Shown here in pieces: positions 16,011 to 25,278 of a DNA stretch of 64,000 nucleotides. Origin of the DNA: JBALVT01 sp045110675 (GTDB taxonomy: Bacteria > Pseudomonadota > Gammaproteobacteria > Pseudomonadales > Halieaceae); contig JBGCGJ010000009.1 in assembly GCA_045110675.1 (NCBI GenBank), positions 1-64,000 of the forward strand. The letters are read 5' to 3'. The translations under genes and the position numbers were made by a program. The notes under the pieces were generated by a model. The model saw nothing but the letters and a program-made list of their open reading frames with translations, made no database searches and had not been told where the DNA came from. Position 1 is the stretch's first letter. Each line of letters opens with the position of its first letter.

Positions 16011-16123
16011 AGCTATTGCACTCCCCCAGAAGAATCGACTAAGCACACAGATTAGCAGAAAAAACAGTTTCGCAAGAGCGGCCTGCGCGATAACAGCGAA
16101 CCTTTTCCGATATAGAAAATGAG

Positions 16124-17713
16124 CTAATTTAAAGATGCCAGATTGAGTGGTGCCAAGGCCTTGGCCAATGGATCGAGGTATTGTTCAAACTTCCGCCAAC
16201 GTTCAATCGATGCGGTGTTAACTGGTTGTCTTGCCTGCCAGTAACTCGCGGTATCAATCAACCCATCTTCCTGAACTTTACCCATGCTCAATGCGTCCAG
16301 GGACAAGCCGAGCTGCTCACTCAACTCGCCAATGACTTCCAAAGGACTACTCACCAAAGACTCATACCGAACCTGAATGATTTCATCGCCGAAAATGGTT
16401 TGCCAGTGAGACATCAGCCTGTGGTAAGCCACATAGGCAGAACCAACAACAGCAAGGTCATTCGCATAGGGATGCCTGTGACCAAAGTCCTGTTCGAATA
16501 GTGAAAAGCAGGTCGCCATAGGGTTGCGCGACAGATGTATCACTTTGGCATTGGGCAATATGGATTTTATAAAACCGACGTTAATAAAATTTCCGGGTAA
16601 CTTATCCACGAAATACCTTCCGCGATCGATACCCGCTCTGGCTCTTTCGATGTACTCCGCGCCACTTGCACGCCACAAACTATCGGAGACCTTTAGCAGC
16701 CCCACTAAATTATCGGGTCGGCCGCAGTGTCGTTCGCATAACTCTTGTTTAACCTTATCTAAATGAATGAGCTCCCCTGCGGGAACAATATCCGGGTTGG
16801 TGGACAACACTCGCTCAAGCAAAGTAGTCCCGGAGCGCGGCATCCCCACAATAAAAATCGGATCATCTCGCGTACATGCCAAGGGAGCTCGCGTCGCTAC
16901 AAACTCCGCCGTGAAAATCTGCTTGATGCCGGAATATGGGTCTTCCGAATAGGGTACACGCTCTTCGGGGCTATGCTGCAGATAGGGTTCGTTAGCGTTC
17001 AATAAGTAGCTAAACGCTTCTTCATAGTTCCCCAGGTCAGACTCCAATTTGTACATCGCCCTATTGGAGTGAACGATACTTTCGACATCGGTTTTAAAAG
17101 CAGATCGAAATGCATCGGAGGAATCCAGTAGTGAGCGTAAGATTTCCATATCTGAATCCTCTTGAGTCAGGTTTTTCGACCAGGCGAGCTTTTGGTAGAG
17201 GATGGCGGAATCAGGATTTTCTTTTATTAGCTTGCGAAGTAAATCTCCTGCTTGGTCAAATTTGCCGACCTTCAACAGAAAGTCAGCATAAAGCGTGTCC
17301 AACAAATAAGGAGTCATACCCGCTTGTCTGGACTTATCGAAAAGCCTTAAACCCTCACTCTCATCTCGATTCTCAAGCGCCAGACAGCCTAATACTAACC
17401 AGGGAGTCGGAAGTTGAGGCGCAAGTTTCGAGGCTTGCTCGGCATGCGTTTGCGCGCGAGTGTGGTCTCTCAAAGTATAGTATTGCCGAGCGAGAGCGCT
17501 ATGCGCTCCAGGATCCTGGGGAACCAGGAGTAGCAGTTTTTGATAAATAGAAACAGCATCGGAAAAAAACCCCAAAGCTATGGCCGTGTTGCCCAGCAAA
17601 CGAATGGCGGAAACGTCTTGAGGGTTAAGCACTAGGTATTCCTTACACAAATTACCACAATCTGTGTAGCGTCCCTGATCAAACAAATTCTGCGCTTCTT
17701 TCAGTAAACTCAT
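16124..17713 (-). CDS. TPR-repeat sulfotransferase
   Basis: 529-residue fusion. Residues 1 to about 235 are tetratricopeptide repeats (for example 'AQNLFDQGRYTDCGNLC', 'DAVSIYQKLLLLVPQDPGAH'). The C-terminal half is a PAPS-dependent sulfotransferase with the 5'-phosphosulfate loop PRSGTT (about 292-297) and the 3'-phosphate segment 'VIHLSRNPMATCFSLF'. Bacterial TPR-sulfotransferases transfer sulfate to peptides, lipids or glycans. ATG 17713 is preferred to TTG 17740. It lies downstream of the glycan genes on the same strand but after a 190-nt gap (17714-17903) in which I see no gene. Sulfation of a surface glycan is inferred. Confidence 0.85.
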   Translation of the reverse strand: MSLLKEAQNLFDQGRYTDCGNLCKEYLVLNPQDVSAIRLLGNTAIALGFFSDAVSIYQKLLLLVPQDPGAHSALARQYYTLRDHTRAQTHAEQASKLAPQLPTPWLVLGCLALENRDESEGLRLFDKSRQAGMTPYLLDTLYADFLLKVGKFDQAGDLLRKLIKENPDSAILYQKLAWSKNLTQEDSDMEILRSLLDSSDAFRSAFKTDVESIVHSNRAMYKLESDLGNYEEAFSYLLNANEPYLQHSPEERVPYSEDPYSGIKQIFTAEFVATRAPLACTRDDPIFIVGMPRSGTTLLERVLSTNPDIVPAGELIHLDKVKQELCERHCGRPDNLVGLLKVSDSLWRASGAEYIERARAGIDRGRYFVDKLPGNFINVGFIKSILPNAKVIHLSRNPMATCFSLFEQDFGHRHPYANDLAVVGSAYVAYHRLMSHWQTIFGDEIIQVRYESLVSSPLEVIGELSEQLGLSLDALSMGKVQEDGLIDTASYWQARQPVNTASIERWRKFEQYLDPLAKALAPLNLASLN

Positions 17714-17903
17714 AGCGTATCTAAAAGCTATCGAACTCAATGAAGATATTATTCTAGCGTCACAAGTCGAAAAATGTAAATCGCGCTTTTTTAGCCTCGA
17801 CTAATGCGCCGACCGGTACGACTCAGAGTGTGAGAAGATCGAGGTTGGCAGCAGATACCATTGAGCGACATTGCGGGTTGGGAATGGAAAAGAAACGAAG
17901 AAC

Positions 17904-20039
17904 TTAGTGTTTGTCGGGAAAGAGTTCCTGAACATTGGATGACACGACTGCAGGGGGTTGAGTGGTAATGGCATTGCGCCCTAACTTACCCATTTTTTGC
18001 CAGACATGATCATGTTGGGTCTCATAGCCATGAAAACCGCTGACCGCAGAGCGCAAAATACTGGTAATTCCCGCGCAGTCCATAGTGTCACAGTAGTGGA
18101 TTAGATCAACCAGCTGACGATGAATCTGAGAGTAGGAAAGACACTCCTCCTCCGCGCGCATGATCATAGGATGCCCGGTTCCGGTTACGTTATCTCCGAG
18201 CAGCAATTCTTCGTGCAATTTTTCGCCCGGACGCAGCCCGATGAACTGAATATCAATTTGTTGACCACCAAACGCATCGTGACCGTTTTCGTAACCGGTT
18301 AGACGGATCATCCGCTTTGCTAAATCGACGATGCGCACAGGTTCGCCCATATCCAGCACAAAAACGTCACCGCCTGTCCCCATAGCGCTGGCTTGAAGCA
18401 CCAATTGTGCCGCCTCAGCGATACTCATAAAGAAGCGGGACACTTCAGGGTGGGTAACCGTAACGGGTCCACCTGTATTAATTTGTTCTCTAAAAAGAGG
18501 GACCACTGAGCCGGAGGAACCCAGAACATTGCCAAACCGAACCATGCAAAATCGTGTGTTGGTTTCCTTTTGAGCTAGCCCCTGCAGGATCATTTCTGCA
18601 AAACGCTTTGAGGCACCCATAATATTCGTGGGGCGCACAGCCTTATCCGTGGAAACCAAAACGAAAGTTTCAACATTCGCCTTGCGGGCAGCTTCAGCGG
18701 CATGCCAGGTACCAAACACGTTGTTGGCGACGCCTTCGGCTACATTGTATTCAACCATCGGGACGTGCTTGTAGGCAGCAGCGTGGTAAACAGTCTGAAC
18801 TGCAAAGGTGCGATAGACACTTTCGAGGCGACGCTGATCCTGCACCGACCCCAGCAAGGGGATCATTGTGACGTCGAGTTCCTGAGTAACAGAAAGTTCG
18901 TTTAACTCGCGCTCGATGTTGTAAAGCGCGTATTCAGAATTGTCCAAAAGCAATAATTCGGATGGCCCGGATTTCAAGATCTGGCGGCAGAGTTCCGAAC
19001 CAATGGATCCACCGGCTCCGGTCACCATCACAACCTTGCCAGTGATACAACGGTCGATTAGCTCCGGATGAGGTGGCACAGCATCTCTACCCAACAGATC
19101 GTCCAGGGCAATGTCCTGAATTTGGTTAACACTCGCCTGCCCTCCTACCAACTCATTAATCTTGGGGACTGTGCGCACATAAACTGGCAAGCCCACCAGG
19201 GAGTTAATGATTTCTTTGCGACGCTCGGGTGAAGCGGAAGGAATAGCTAACAGAATCTGGGTGATGCCATGCTCATGAATGAGCCTCTCGAGGTCCTCAG
19301 GTCGAGCTACCTGAAGCCCGTTGATGACCGAACGTTGCATTCTCGGGTCATCATCGACAAATACGACGGCGCGATACTGGTCTCCATGGTGCAATGCAGT
19401 GAGTAACTGACGACCCGACTCGCCCGCACCGTAGATAATCACTTTCTTGGAAAGCGATCGCAGCTTCGCCTGGTAGTAGCCCCGCACAGCCAGGCGAGTA
19501 CCGCCAATAAACAGCAGCGCCAAACCCCAGTACACAAAAGGCATTGAGCGAGGCACCTCTGACTGGGTGAGAAAAACAACCGATGCAAGCAACAAGGTCG
19601 AATAGCTTACGGCCGTTATAACCGCCCAGATAGCCTGCTGCCCCATAAATCGAATAACGGCGCGATAAAGGCCGAGGCGCAGGAATATCACAGCACTGAA
19701 CAGAACCGTAACAACGGCACACATCACTTCGAGCGCACCGAGTTCGTAGTTGGTCTGGCCAAGTCGCAAACCCACCGCAGACCACATAGCGGCCGTGACA
19801 AAAAACATGTCCAGTAGCAGCAAAAAAGCCTGTTTAATGTTTCGAGGTAACTCTATTAGTTTTTCTAGAGCGTCGACTAAGCTACCTGCAAAACTGGAAG
19901 CAGAGCGTGTAGCAAGATTACCAATGCGGTTAATCAATCCCCTGTCACCCCTGGTAGTCAGATCGGCTCTGGTTGCGGATTCCGGAGCACACATGGAATC
20001 CAGAATTTTACGGCAATTTGGTGATCTTAGCCATGCCAA
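17904..20039 (-). CDS. Membrane-bound nucleotide-sugar 4,6-dehydratase (WbpM/CapD type)
   Basis: Up to 711 residues. Four transmembrane helices lie between about 70 and 185, followed by a first Rossmann domain (GAGESG at 204-209) and the catalytic SDR domain (TGAGGSIG 340-347). The active site has Ser-Thr-Asp-Lys at 463-466 and M474-x3-K478, the Met replacing Tyr as in WbpM. The family converts UDP-GlcNAc to a 4-keto-6-deoxy sugar for O-antigen or capsule. The start is uncertain: the first ATG overlaps the glycosyltransferase gene by 32 nt, and ATG 19991 would avoid overlap. It is third in the epimerase-transferase-dehydratase operon. Confidence 0.9.
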   Translation of the reverse strand: MAWLRSPNCRKILDSMCAPESATRADLTTRGDRGLINRIGNLATRSASSFAGSLVDALEKLIELPRNIKQAFLLLLDMFFVTAAMWSAVGLRLGQTNYELGALEVMCAVVTVLFSAVIFLRLGLYRAVIRFMGQQAIWAVITAVSYSTLLLASVVFLTQSEVPRSMPFVYWGLALLFIGGTRLAVRGYYQAKLRSLSKKVIIYGAGESGRQLLTALHHGDQYRAVVFVDDDPRMQRSVINGLQVARPEDLERLIHEHGITQILLAIPSASPERRKEIINSLVGLPVYVRTVPKINELVGGQASVNQIQDIALDDLLGRDAVPPHPELIDRCITGKVVMVTGAGGSIGSELCRQILKSGPSELLLLDNSEYALYNIERELNELSVTQELDVTMIPLLGSVQDQRRLESVYRTFAVQTVYHAAAYKHVPMVEYNVAEGVANNVFGTWHAAEAARKANVETFVLVSTDKAVRPTNIMGASKRFAEMILQGLAQKETNTRFCMVRFGNVLGSSGSVVPLFREQINTGGPVTVTHPEVSRFFMSIAEAAQLVLQASAMGTGGDVFVLDMGEPVRIVDLAKRMIRLTGYENGHDAFGGQQIDIQFIGLRPGEKLHEELLLGDNVTGTGHPMIMRAEEECLSYSQIHRQLVDLIHYCDTMDCAGITSILRSAVSGFHGYETQHDHVWQKMGKLGRNAITTQPPAVVSSNVQELFPDKH

Positions 20040-20982
20040 GAGCGATGGGAATGTATGCCAAAATTACCAAATAAACGCCCTTGCCTGGGCTGTGATGAAG
20101 CAACCACGCGATAGGGAATAGCCAGAACAGATAGATCGCTAGAAACAGCAGCACAACTGACTGATGAGATCCCCAGTGGCGACTGAGCCGCTGATATCCG
20201 TGTTGATTGTGGGCTTCACTTATTTTTTGCCCGGTGAGCAGCCGGGCCGCTAAGGTCCAGCTAGCATCCCCAATGAAGACAGCCAACAGCACGAACCAAA
20301 CCGCAAAGGAGACGAAACCCTGTACCGCTCCGAATCCGGCCAAACCCGCGAGCATATAGCCCATCGGTATGCTTCCCGCGTCGCCGAGAAACAAACGCGC
20401 CGGGGCCCAATTCCAAACCAGAAACCCCAGTGTACTGGCAGCCAATAACAAGCAGAAAAAAGTATAAGCCTCAGCGCTGTCTTGCGTGCTAGTCAAGTAG
20501 GCGGCACCGAGACTGGCAAGAACGCACTGCGTCGCTGCGATACCGTCAATCCCATCCATAAAATTGTATAAATTGAGCGCCCAAACAATGGCAAAGGAGA
20601 GGCCGAGGAACTGACAAACCCACAGTACCGTGATCACATTTGCCTGGTAGCTCATCAACACCCAGGCGCTGGTAATACCAATCAGCGTATAGAGTACAAA
20701 CCTGACCGCAACTGGTAGGCCGAGCGCATCATCGAAAACCCCAATACACATAAGAAAAACTGCGGCGTAGAAAAGCCAGGTGAATTCGAAAGCCCAGGGG
20801 GATGCGAAGCCGAAACCGAGAGCGAATGCCAGCATAACAGGCAAACCTCCGCCATGTGGGGTCGGCTCTTGGTGCGAACTTCTTTCATTCGGCCGATCCA
20901 GAATCTGCCAGGATTTGGCCATACGCAGATAGATTCCACAGGCAAAAATAGAAATCGCAAATGTCGCCGCTAATACCGTCAA
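20008..20982 (-). CDS. Undecaprenyl-phosphate glycosyl-1-phosphate transferase (WbpL/WecA family)
   Basis: Integral membrane GT4-family enzyme of 324 residues with about ten helices. Landmarks are 'DRPNERSSH' near the N-terminus, 'VFDDALGLP', the Mg-binding 'NLYNFMDGIDG', 'FLGDAGSIPMGY', and the carbohydrate-recognition loop 'EAHNQHGYQRLSRHWG'. It loads the first sugar phosphate of a surface polysaccharide onto undecaprenyl phosphate. The start is TTG 20982, seven bases after GGGAG, and its TTGA overlaps the epimerase stop, so it is translationally coupled. Order and type match wbpL between wbpK/wbpV and wbpM in Pseudomonas. Confidence 0.9.
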   Translation of the reverse strand: MTVLAATFAISIFACGIYLRMAKSWQILDRPNERSSHQEPTPHGGGLPVMLAFALGFGFASPWAFEFTWLFYAAVFLMCIGVFDDALGLPVAVRFVLYTLIGITSAWVLMSYQANVITVLWVCQFLGLSFAIVWALNLYNFMDGIDGIAATQCVLASLGAAYLTSTQDSAEAYTFFCLLLAASTLGFLVWNWAPARLFLGDAGSIPMGYMLAGLAGFGAVQGFVSFAVWFVLLAVFIGDASWTLAARLLTGQKISEAHNQHGYQRLSRHWGSHQSVVLLFLAIYLFWLFPIAWLLHHSPGKGVYLVILAYIPIALGMAKITKLP

Positions 20983-21920
20983 CTTGCGACTCCCTTGGTG
21001 CCCATAATAGGTTTTACGGCATCTTCAAATGTCAAAGTGGGGCGCCAATTTATCGACGCTAACAGATGAGTATTGAGATAAGTTTCGAAGCCAAATATCT
21101 TGCTATAGGTGGCCCCAAGCGGCTTGTTGCCCAAAATATCTCGCATTCCGCAGATACTTCGCCAAATCCACAGAGGTAACCAGCTTTTTGTCCTATCCCT
21201 ACCTATGGCGGTTTGCATCAGAGCATAAATTTTACTGGCGCTATAGCTGCGACCATCACACACAATCCACAACTGAAAACCCCCTGGCGGTTCCCTCAGT
21301 AGCAAGGAAAGCAATGCGGTGAGGTCATCCAGGGCAATCATGGAGCGCCCTCCCCGTTCCGGTGGCCGGGGAACTCGCGCTCGTACTGCCTTGGCCAGCA
21401 ACTGAATGTTTCCGAGGGCACCGGCTCCGTATATCAGCGCAGGCCGCAACACTATCACAGACATGTCGCTGTTCTCATAGGTGCTGCGTAAATCAAGCTC
21501 TGCCTGGCGCTTGGAATGACCGTAGGGGTCGGTCACAGGAACACACTGACCTTCTGTCCTGGGATCGACTCCCACCGGAGGCCCCATTGCCTTAACACTG
21601 CTGAGAAAGATGAAGCTTTTTACTCCAGCCGATTTCGCTGCCGCGGCGAGATCCAACGTAGCGCGGTAGTTCACCGCTTCATAGGCCGAGGCTTTAGCAT
21701 CTTGATGAGCGATTCCCGCAAGATGAATCACAGCATCGATATCCGCCAGCCATTCGGGCAAAACCCCGCCTGATTCCAGGTCAAGCGCATGAACAGGCAC
21801 ACCAGACGCTAAGACACCCCCGCTACGACTGGTAGCGATAACATCAACGCCTTCATCGTTCAGACGTTCGCACAATGCTCGCCCGACAAATCCAGTCGCT
21901 CCTGTAACAAGGCACTTCAT
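20979..21920 (-). CDS. NAD-dependent sugar epimerase/dehydratase (WbpK/WbpV-like)
   Basis: Extended SDR of 313 residues with cofactor motif TGATGFVG near residue 7 and catalytic Tyr/Lys in 'YGHSKRQAE'; 'FLSSVKAMG' supplies the Ser region. Such enzymes act on nucleotide sugars and accompany WbpL- and WbpM-like proteins in O-antigen loci; the exact reaction (4-epimerisation or 4-keto reduction) cannot be told. It is the first gene of the glycan operon, directly downstream of the comEA-like gene's terminator. The next gene overlaps it by four bases. Confidence 0.88.
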   Translation of the reverse strand: MKCLVTGATGFVGRALCERLNDEGVDVIATSRSGGVLASGVPVHALDLESGGVLPEWLADIDAVIHLAGIAHQDAKASAYEAVNYRATLDLAAAAKSAGVKSFIFLSSVKAMGPPVGVDPRTEGQCVPVTDPYGHSKRQAELDLRSTYENSDMSVIVLRPALIYGAGALGNIQLLAKAVRARVPRPPERGGRSMIALDDLTALLSLLLREPPGGFQLWIVCDGRSYSASKIYALMQTAIGRDRTKSWLPLWIWRSICGMRDILGNKPLGATYSKIFGFETYLNTHLLASINWRPTLTFEDAVKPIMGTKGVAS

Positions 21921-21943
21921 TTATTCAGTTCGTATTTTTTGCA

Positions 21944-21965
21944 CAAAAAAGGGGCCGAAGCCCCT
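21944..21965 (-). terminator. Rho-independent terminator after the comEA-like gene
   Basis: On the minus strand, AGGGGC-TTCG-GCCCCT forms a 6-bp stem (21950-21955 with 21960-21965) with a stable UUCG tetraloop, followed by a T-run (21945-21950). It separates the comEA-like gene from the glycan operon. Confidence 0.92.
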
Positions 21966-21986
21966 CATGATACGGAAGCAGTCATC

Positions 21987-22352
21987 TTATTCCAGTGTTA
22001 ATAAAACTCGGTTCTTTTCAATGGTAGAAAGCCCTACCCCTTTTACTTCCTCCAGTTCATCGACAGAGGCAAAGGGACCATAGGTTTCCCGGTAACGTAC
22101 AATTTCTTTCGCCCGACTTAAGCCCACACCCTTGAGATTGGTTGCGAGAGTCTGTGCATCGGCGTTGTTGATGTTAACGCTCGTCACCGCAGCCGCTGGC
22201 GTTGGTTCTTTAGCGTGTACATAGTTACTGGTAAGTAGTGGGTTTAACCCCAAAAGCAATGCAAACCCGAGAGCGCCAAACAGTGTGGTCGACGGCCGCG
22301 ATGTTAGCGTTACAGCAGCTAATTGAGGCTTCTTAATCGTAAATTTATTCAT
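21987..22352 (-). CDS. ComEA-like helix-hairpin-helix DNA-binding protein
   Basis: 121-residue protein: an N-terminal hydrophobic segment (about 20-45) acting as signal or anchor, then a tandem helix-hairpin-helix domain with 'VNINNADAQTLATNLKGVG' and 'VDELEEVKGVG'. ComEA proteins bind incoming DNA in the periplasm during transformation, but many short HhH proteins of this type are unproven. ATG 22352 is chosen because GGAG lies about eight bases upstream; a longer reading to 22448 lacks a good site. In Pseudomonas the same kind of gene marks the end of the O-antigen locus. Confidence 0.88.
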   Translation of the reverse strand: MNKFTIKKPQLAAVTLTSRPSTTLFGALGFALLLGLNPLLTSNYVHAKEPTPAAAVTSVNINNADAQTLATNLKGVGLSRAKEIVRYRETYGPFASVDELEEVKGVGLSTIEKNRVLLTLE

Positions 22353-22456
22353 GATGTAATCTCCATTTATCGACAATGCGTCCATGCATTCATCCGTATC
22401 GAAGATCAGTCTAGCAGTGTAATCACGAGTCGTAAGCCAGCTGCACAAATTTGATT

Positions 22457-23155
22457 TTATTTTTCCAGTCCTAGCTCTTTGTGCACCAGCGCCAGTGCTT
22501 CTGCGGGATTCGACGCTGCGGTAATTGAGCGCCCAATCACCAAATAATCAGATCCATTGCTCATCGCTTGCGCCGGTGTAACCACCCGCCGTTGATCCCC
22601 GCTGCTGTCACCGAGCATGCGAATACCAGGAGTTACCAGTGTGAAACCCTCTCCGCGCTCACCCCGAAGTGAAGGCGCTTCCTGAGCCGAACACACTACG
22701 CCATCGAGGCCGCTATCTTGAGCCAGAGCAGCCAATCGTGACACTCGCTGCTCCACAGATTCGCTATAACCCAACTCAAGTAAATCTTCCTCAGACATAC
22801 TGGTCAGCACCGTAACTCCAATCAACAACGGTTTTCTCTGGAAGCCCTGCAAAGCATCAACGGCTGCTTCCATCATCCTGCGCCCACCACTGGCGTGCAC
22901 GTTTACCATCCAGACGCCCAACTCCCCCGCCGCGCGAATCGCACCGGCGACGGTATTGGGAATATCGTGATACTTTAAATCCAGAAAAACATCGAAGCCC
23001 CTCAGCTGCAAAGTTTCCACCAAACCGGGACCGCAACGAGTAAACAGTTCCTTCCCCACCTTCAGTCCGCACAAATCCGGAGAAAGCTGGGAAATCAAAT
23101 TTAAAACGGATTGTTCGTCTGGATAATCTAGCGCGACAAGGATTGGTGAATTCAT
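22457..23155 (-). CDS. pyrF: Orotidine 5'-phosphate decarboxylase
   Basis: 232-residue TIM-barrel enzyme for the last step of UMP synthesis. It has the opening 'VALDYPDEQSVL', the catalytic charge network 'DLKYHDIPNT' (Asp-Lys-x2-Asp), and the phosphate-binding 'VTPGIRM' and 'YLVIGRSIT' loops. Length is normal. It follows lapB by 29 nt, the common lapA-lapB-pyrF order of gammaproteobacteria. No hairpin is obvious after its stop. Confidence 0.96.
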   Translation of the reverse strand: MNSPILVALDYPDEQSVLNLISQLSPDLCGLKVGKELFTRCGPGLVETLQLRGFDVFLDLKYHDIPNTVAGAIRAAGELGVWMVNVHASGGRRMMEAAVDALQGFQRKPLLIGVTVLTSMSEEDLLELGYSESVEQRVSRLAALAQDSGLDGVVCSAQEAPSLRGERGEGFTLVTPGIRMLGDSSGDQRRVVTPAQAMSNGSDYLVIGRSITAASNPAEALALVHKELGLEK

Positions 23156-23184
23156 TCAAACTCCAAATTGGGAAGGTGGTTGCT

Positions 23185-24393
23185 CTATTTCGAATCGCCA
23201 TTTTTTATCGTTTTCATTGCGCCCCAGTATTTGCATCCGGGACAAAACCAATGCAATTGCTGACCTGAAAAACCGCAGTGCTCGCATCGATACAACGGAC
23301 GCTCAGTAACAAGCCGTGCAACCAGAACCTGTAACAAGTCGAGATTGTCCTTGGCGGGCCCTTCGGCATCCGCCAACTGTAAATGAATAAGCCTGGCCAA
23401 GCCTCGCAGAGAAGGTTGATCTGCCAGGCGACTGGAGAGGAATTCCGCAGCCGCCCCCTTACCACCTGCCTCGCAAATATCTTCTGCTACGGCGAGTAGC
23501 AAATTGGGAGAAGGATCAGAGCCCAAACACTCTTCAAGATATGCCTTCAACGCCCTTTCATCACCAATCTCTGCGTAGCATTTTCGCAGCAGAGCAATTG
23601 TCTCCGGGAGAAAATCAGGATCTTGATGCCTAACTTTACGCAGTGCTCTGATGGCTCTTTTAAAGTGACCGGTCTCGTATTCAACATTTGCCAGCATAAT
23701 CGAGGCTCGAACACAGCGCTTGTCTTGAACGAGTGCTTTTTCCAGCAAGTCCCGCGCCTCTTGAAACTCGCCCTCGTTCAGTTTCAGTTCTGCGAGCTCA
23801 CAGTAATAGTGAGCTCTGGCCACAATCAGCTGGCGACCCCGTTCGTCGTCTAACCCTGAGGCACTGCCTCCCAACAGCGTTTTACGCGGTAGAAGATCGG
23901 TGGCGATTTCAATGGCTCTGCGCCATTCTCGCTCACTTTGATAAATCTCCAAGAGATATCGACGGCTGGCCTCGCGCTGTTCTGCGGACTCGTCGACAAG
24001 GCTTAACAATAAACTTTCCGCGCGATCCAACAGTCCCGCACTAATATAATCTTTCGCCAGCTCCAGGTGAGCTTGATGAATCTGTCCACGCGGTAAACTC
24101 GGGCGAGCCAACAAGTTCTGGTGCACTCGAATCGCACGCTCTACCTCACCACGCTTACGCAAGAGATTCCCCAGAGCAAGGTGGGTCTCGAGGGTTTCAC
24201 TGTTCACCTCAAGCGCTTCAATAAAGGTGTCAATGGCTCCATCCGGGCGGCCATCGAGTAAATAGTTCAGGCCTTTATAGTAATCACTACTGAGCTCGGC
24301 ACTTGAAGATGTGGGATTTGAGCTACGACGACCTAGGAGCCAGCCAATGGCGATGGCGGCGAAAAGCAATAAAAATATCAGTAAATCATTCAA
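23185..24393 (-). CDS. lapB: LPS assembly protein B (LapB/YciM)
   Basis: 402 residues. One N-terminal membrane helix (about 4-20) is followed by a long array of TPR repeats and a C-terminal rubredoxin-like zinc/iron module ('CEHCGFSG' and 'CPGCKYWG'). LapB faces the cytoplasm and, with FtsH, limits LpxC to keep lipid A and phospholipid synthesis in balance. It overlaps the end of lapA by eight bases, indicating coupling. Size and architecture match the family. Confidence 0.94.
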   Translation of the reverse strand: MNDLLIFLLLFAAIAIGWLLGRRSSNPTSSSAELSSDYYKGLNYLLDGRPDGAIDTFIEALEVNSETLETHLALGNLLRKRGEVERAIRVHQNLLARPSLPRGQIHQAHLELAKDYISAGLLDRAESLLLSLVDESAEQREASRRYLLEIYQSEREWRRAIEIATDLLPRKTLLGGSASGLDDERGRQLIVARAHYYCELAELKLNEGEFQEARDLLEKALVQDKRCVRASIMLANVEYETGHFKRAIRALRKVRHQDPDFLPETIALLRKCYAEIGDERALKAYLEECLGSDPSPNLLLAVAEDICEAGGKGAAAEFLSSRLADQPSLRGLARLIHLQLADAEGPAKDNLDLLQVLVARLVTERPLYRCEHCGFSGQQLHWFCPGCKYWGAMKTIKNGDSK

Positions 24394-24691
24394 CCGGTTT
24401 TAGCCCTGCGGTCCGCAACTTATCGAGCTCCAAATTGGCCTTGGTGGCCTTCTTATTTGCCGCTCGCAGCGCGGTACGAAGACTCACAACAATACCCATT
24501 GCCGTCAACATACCGACAACACCACCGACGGCAAATGCAGCCAGAACCCACAGCGCCAAACTCTTTTCGGCGAAGGTATAAACCAGCAAATCCAGCGGGA
24601 CGGGCACAGTATTTTGCAGAGCAAATAATACGCCAACAGCGATAGTAGCCAATAGAACGAGAAGGGTAAGTAGCTTGCGAAGTAGATTCAT
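24386..24691 (-). CDS. lapA: LPS assembly protein A (LapA/YciS, DUF1049)
   Basis: 101-residue inner-membrane protein with two transmembrane helices (about 7-24 and 43-65) and a short basic, helical C-terminus. 'FALQNTVPVPLDLLVY' is the DUF1049 signature. It partners LapB in lipopolysaccharide assembly control. It is separated from ihfB by about 130 nt that contain the ihfB terminator, so lapA may have its own promoter there. Confidence 0.92.
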   Translation of the reverse strand: MNLLRKLLTLLVLLATIAVGVLFALQNTVPVPLDLLVYTFAEKSLALWVLAAFAVGGVVGMLTAMGIVVSLRTALRAANKKATKANLELDKLRTAGLKPVE

Positions 24692-24771
24692 GGTGGCTTC
24701 CAGTTTGCAGGAGCGTTAGTCAACTAACCTGTCGTTTCCATGTCGGGGTATAGGCTCAACCGACCGCGTAT

Positions 24772-24805
24772 AAAAAAGCGGCGTGATCTCGCGATCATAC
24801 CGCTT
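24772..24805 (-). terminator. Rho-independent terminator after ihfB
   Basis: On the minus strand, AAGCGG and TGATC pair with GATCA and CCGCTT around a 4-nt loop with a 2-nt internal bulge, and the stem runs into a T-run (complement of AAAAAA at 24772-24777). It is placed 19 nt after the ihfB stop. Confidence 0.88.
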
Positions 24806-24824
24806 TAGATTTTCCCGGCAACTA

Positions 24825-25121
24825 CTAAAGACCGGCGTTTAAGCCGATATTTACTCTCTCGCGTAGTTCTTTGCCCGGTTTGAAATGTGGCACGTATTTG
24901 CCTGTCAATTCAACGGCGTCGCCTGTCTTGGGGTTGCGGCCTCGACGTGGCTCTCGGTAATGAAGCGAGAAACTACCAAAACCGCGAATCTCGATTCGCT
25001 CTCCGGTGGAAAGCGCCTGGGACATCTGCTCAAGTATGGTTTTTATTGCCAGCTCTACGTCTTTGGACGAAAGCTGGGTTTGACTGGCTGCGATCAGCTC
25101 AATCAATTCACTTTTGGTCAT
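24825..25121 (-). CDS. ihfB: Integration host factor beta subunit
   Basis: 98-residue DNA-bending protein. It has the HU/IHF fold with 'GERIEIRGFGSFSLHYREPRRGRNPKTG', including the beta-arm 'RGRNPKTG' whose Pro intercalates into DNA, and 'YVPHFKPGKELRERVN'. It forms a heterodimer with IhfA. It lies just downstream of rpsA, the usual place. A Shine-Dalgarno-like GGAGGCG precedes the ATG. Confidence 0.96.
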   Translation of the reverse strand: MTKSELIELIAASQTQLSSKDVELAIKTILEQMSQALSTGERIEIRGFGSFSLHYREPRRGRNPKTGDAVELTGKYVPHFKPGKELRERVNIGLNAGL

Positions 25122-25219
25122 GGCGCCTCCAGTGCGTGGCTAAACTATTACTGGGATAACTTTCAACTGCCCATATTGTGAACGTATGCTACAAATTGCG
25201 CAAGTCCTTGTTTTTAACG

Positions 25220-25249
25220 AAAAAAGGACCCGCCGAGGCGAGTCCTTTT
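25220..25249 (-). terminator. Rho-independent terminator after rpsA
   Basis: On the minus strand, AAAGGAC-t-CGC-ctcg-GCG-g-GTCCTTTTTT forms a stem of about ten pairs with one internal mismatch and ends in six T. It lies about 30 nt beyond the rpsA stop and separates rpsA from ihfB. Confidence 0.9.
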
Positions 25250-25278
25250 CAAATAAAGCACTGGTAAGTAGCGCAGGC

